NCBI GenBank assembly: GCA_012103455.1
Contig: WLWT01000002.1
Coordinates: 682,001-746,000, forward strand
Origin: Gammaproteobacteria bacterium
GTDB taxonomy: Bacteria; Pseudomonadota; Gammaproteobacteria; HK1
Direction: 5' to 3'
Length of the DNA stretch: 64,000 nucleotides
A program made the translations under genes and the position numbers. Of the stretch, positions 62,693 through 64,000 are shown piece by piece. The notes beneath the pieces are model-generated. The model saw only the letters and a list, made by a program, of their open reading frames with translations. It did not search any database and was not told the DNA's origin. Every line of letters starts with the position of its first letter. The first letter of the stretch is position 1.

Positions 62693-63373
62693 TCAGATGA
62701 GTTCACGAGTCTTATCGTCGGTTTCACCGTAACGGCTGAGCGCCGGGGGTTTTAATCCCTCGTAAGCTTTTTCTATCTTGGCGTTGATCGCGCGGTTGTG
62801 GCTCTCGAACAAGCTATCGCCTGCCAGATCGCTTTCCACCAGTAGCGGTCCGAAGTTTTCCACCTTGAGCACCCACATGGCCTGGGCGATGCCGAGTTCG
62901 TCCAGCCAATGGACCGCCTCCACACCGGTTATGCCGCGCCCGAGCAACGCGCCGGTGCCGTAACCCACGGTGGTCAAATAGACCGCTTTAACTGGAACGA
63001 AGATGTCCCGGTAATGGGCTTCGCTCATGCCGCCTTTACCGATGATCAAGCGGCAGCCGCTCAGCTCGAACCATTGCGGCAGCCATTGGGCGAAACGGAA
63101 GCTGGCGGTGGCGGTCACTGCGCCTATGTTGTAGCTGCCATCGGCGTTAACCGAGGCGGCTGGGGAGCAGTGAAAATTGATGTTGGCGATGCGCGCCAGA
63201 TCATCGGGCGGCGCGATGCCGTCGGCCAGTAGCCGCTGATAGACCCTTTCGCGGCCCGTCATGATGAGGCCGTCGATGTAGACCACCGTGCCGAGCGTTA
63301 GCCCGGCCAGTGCCGCGTCGCCTACCGGTGTGCTCAGACGGACTGTTTTGAGCTGTGTTGTGTTGTGGGCCAT
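62693..63373 (-). CDS. class I fumarate hydratase, beta subunit, altered C terminus
   Basis: 226 residues from ATG 63373. Iron-sulfur hydro-lyase beta domain: T-L-G-T-V-V-Y-I-D-G-L-I-M-T-G-R-E-R near 25-42, G-A-V-T-A-T-A-S near 86 and I-I-G-K-G-G-M near 111. Fumarate/malate interconversion, although a tartrate dehydratase-like substrate is possible. The gene now ends T-D-D-K-T-R-E-L-I-stop; its former tail is at 61830-61940. It overlaps the alpha gene by 40 bp. Confidence 0.88.
   Translation of the reverse strand: MAHNTTQLKTVRLSTPVGDAALAGLTLGTVVYIDGLIMTGRERVYQRLLADGIAPPDDLARIANINFHCSPAASVNADGSYNIGAVTATASFRFAQWLPQWFELSGCRLIIGKGGMSEAHYRDIFVPVKAVYLTTVGYGTGALLGRGITGVEAVHWLDELGIAQAMWVLKVENFGPLLVESDLAGDSLFESHNRAINAKIEKAYEGLKPPALSRYGETDDKTRELI
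62705..62731. repeat. 27-bp direct repeat, right copy, in the fumarase beta gene
   Basis: Identical over 27 bp to 61914-61940; here it encodes the last residues of the fumarase beta protein. Confidence 0.95.
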
Positions 63374-64000
63374 GTCACGCTGTTCCTGCGCATATAAGGG
63401 GTGAACCACATCGGATCGGTGCGGTATTCGATGCGCCCATCGGTGTGCAACCGGGCGGTGGCCCGCCGCGACGACAGGCAAAAACAGTGCACGCTCATGG
63501 GCATGCCGCCGGTATGGGTGTAACCCACTTCGATGTGGGTATCCACCACCATGGAGCGGCCCGCGAAGCCCATCGCGCCCAGGCCGATGGCGTTGCCCAG
63601 TTCGGTCAACGCGAGTTCGAGCTCGGCGATGGCCGGGTCCGGATTGCGATCACCGACCGTGCGCAGACAAGCGGCTTGTTTGCCGAGCACCATGGTGGTG
63701 TCCTTGGAGCCGCCCAGGCCGATGCCGACGATGGCCGGCTGGCAGGCCAAGCCGCGTTTGCCGAACGCCACCATGACATCCAGGAAAAAACGCTTGATGC
63801 CGTCGATGCCGTCGCCGGGAAAAAGCATGCGGTAATCGCTGCCGAAAAGACCCCCTTTGTGCACGGTGGTGATATCCACCCAATCGGCGTCAGGTTCGAA
63901 ACTGTATTCGATTTCAGGTGCGTTGATACCGACGTTGTTGTTGTCATGACGGCTGATGGGATGGACCCGGTTGGGCCGCAGGGGCACCTCTTGGGTGGCG
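63334..64000 (-). CDS. class I fumarate hydratase, alpha subunit, 5' end beyond window
   Basis: The frame is open to the right edge, so only the C-terminal about 220 residues are seen. V-G-I-G-L-G-G-S-K-D-T-T is the alpha-subunit hallmark, followed by N-P-D-P-A-I-A-E-L-E and G-L-G-A-M-G-F-A-G. It carries part of the iron-sulfur cluster site. Stop at 63334 lies inside the beta gene. Confidence 0.88.
   Translation of the reverse strand, partial: ATQEVPLRPNRVHPISRHDNNNVGINAPEIEYSFEPDADWVDITTVHKGGLFGSDYRMLFPGDGIDGIKRFFLDVMVAFGKRGLACQPAIVGIGLGGSKDTTMVLGKQAACLRTVGDRNPDPAIAELELALTELGNAIGLGAMGFAGRSMVVDTHIEVGYTHTGGMPMSVHCFCLSSRRATARLHTDGRIEYRTDPMWFTPYMRRNSVTWPTTQHSSKQSV

Noticed and set aside
1..64000. 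tRNA, rRNA, CRISPR, transposase or phage genes
   Set aside because: Looked for and not seen in the sequence or the reading frames.

Overview
The window is chromosomal DNA of a gammaproteobacterium, probably an uncultured or host-associated aerobe. Reasons: gene orders typical of that class (accB-accC-prmA-DUF3426-dusB-fis-purH-purD; ftsY-ftsE-ftsX-rpoH; dnaA-dnaN-recF-gyrB with rpmH-rnpA-yidC-mnmE on the other side; a proteobacterial aa3 cytochrome oxidase cluster) and LPS-type glycosyltransferases. No rRNA, tRNA, CRISPR array, insertion sequence or prophage was seen.

Layout. 1-5.2 kb: the end of a DUF805 membrane protein, a pair of conserved proteins of unknown function, and lutA-lutB-lutC for lactate oxidation. 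5.3-8.8 kb: a lone hisB and purH-purD. 9-13.8 kb: fis, a broken dusB, a broken DUF3426 gene, prmA, accC and accB. 14-17 kb: a TlpA-like thioredoxin and a DsbD with two copies of its N-terminal domain. 17.2-20 kb: fxsA and groES-groEL behind a sigma32-like promoter and a CIRCE operator. 20-21.2 kb: an unusual flavin reductase/LysR effector-domain fusion. 21.4-27.5 kb: mutM, a ferredoxin, coaD, rsmD, ftsYEX and rpoH. 27.5-36 kb: the cytochrome oxidase cluster with heme A synthesis and assembly factors. 36-38 kb: a bioC-like methyltransferase and comF. 38-48.3 kb: the replication origin neighbourhood. 48.4-54.4 kb: a cytochrome P450, rfbC-rfbD and three glycosyltransferases. 54.5-64 kb: a TldD/TldE-like pair, a macrodomain protein, a HAD hydrolase, a lipoprotein, mepA, a VKOR-thioredoxin protein, a Phd/PIN toxin-antitoxin module and a two-subunit class I fumarase running off the right edge.

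How it fits together. Lactate oxidation and class I fumarase feed respiration through aa3 oxidase. DsbD, TlpA and the VKOR-Trx protein form an envelope thiol-redox set that may also serve oxidase copper-site assembly. Genes left of about 44.1 kb in the origin block lie on the minus strand and those to the right on the plus strand, as expected if replication starts near dnaA.

Most notable: (1) the Phd/PIN module sits inside the 3' end of the fumarase beta gene, flanked by a 27-bp direct repeat, with the displaced fumarase tail still readable beyond it; (2) the flavin reductase/LysR fusion lacks a DNA-binding domain; (3) dusB and the DUF3426 gene are both broken inside an otherwise intact operon; (4) short tandem duplications of 14-21 bp recur across the window, in frame in genes and at start or stop codons. 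(1), (3) and (4) suggest a genome that is accumulating small rearrangements.
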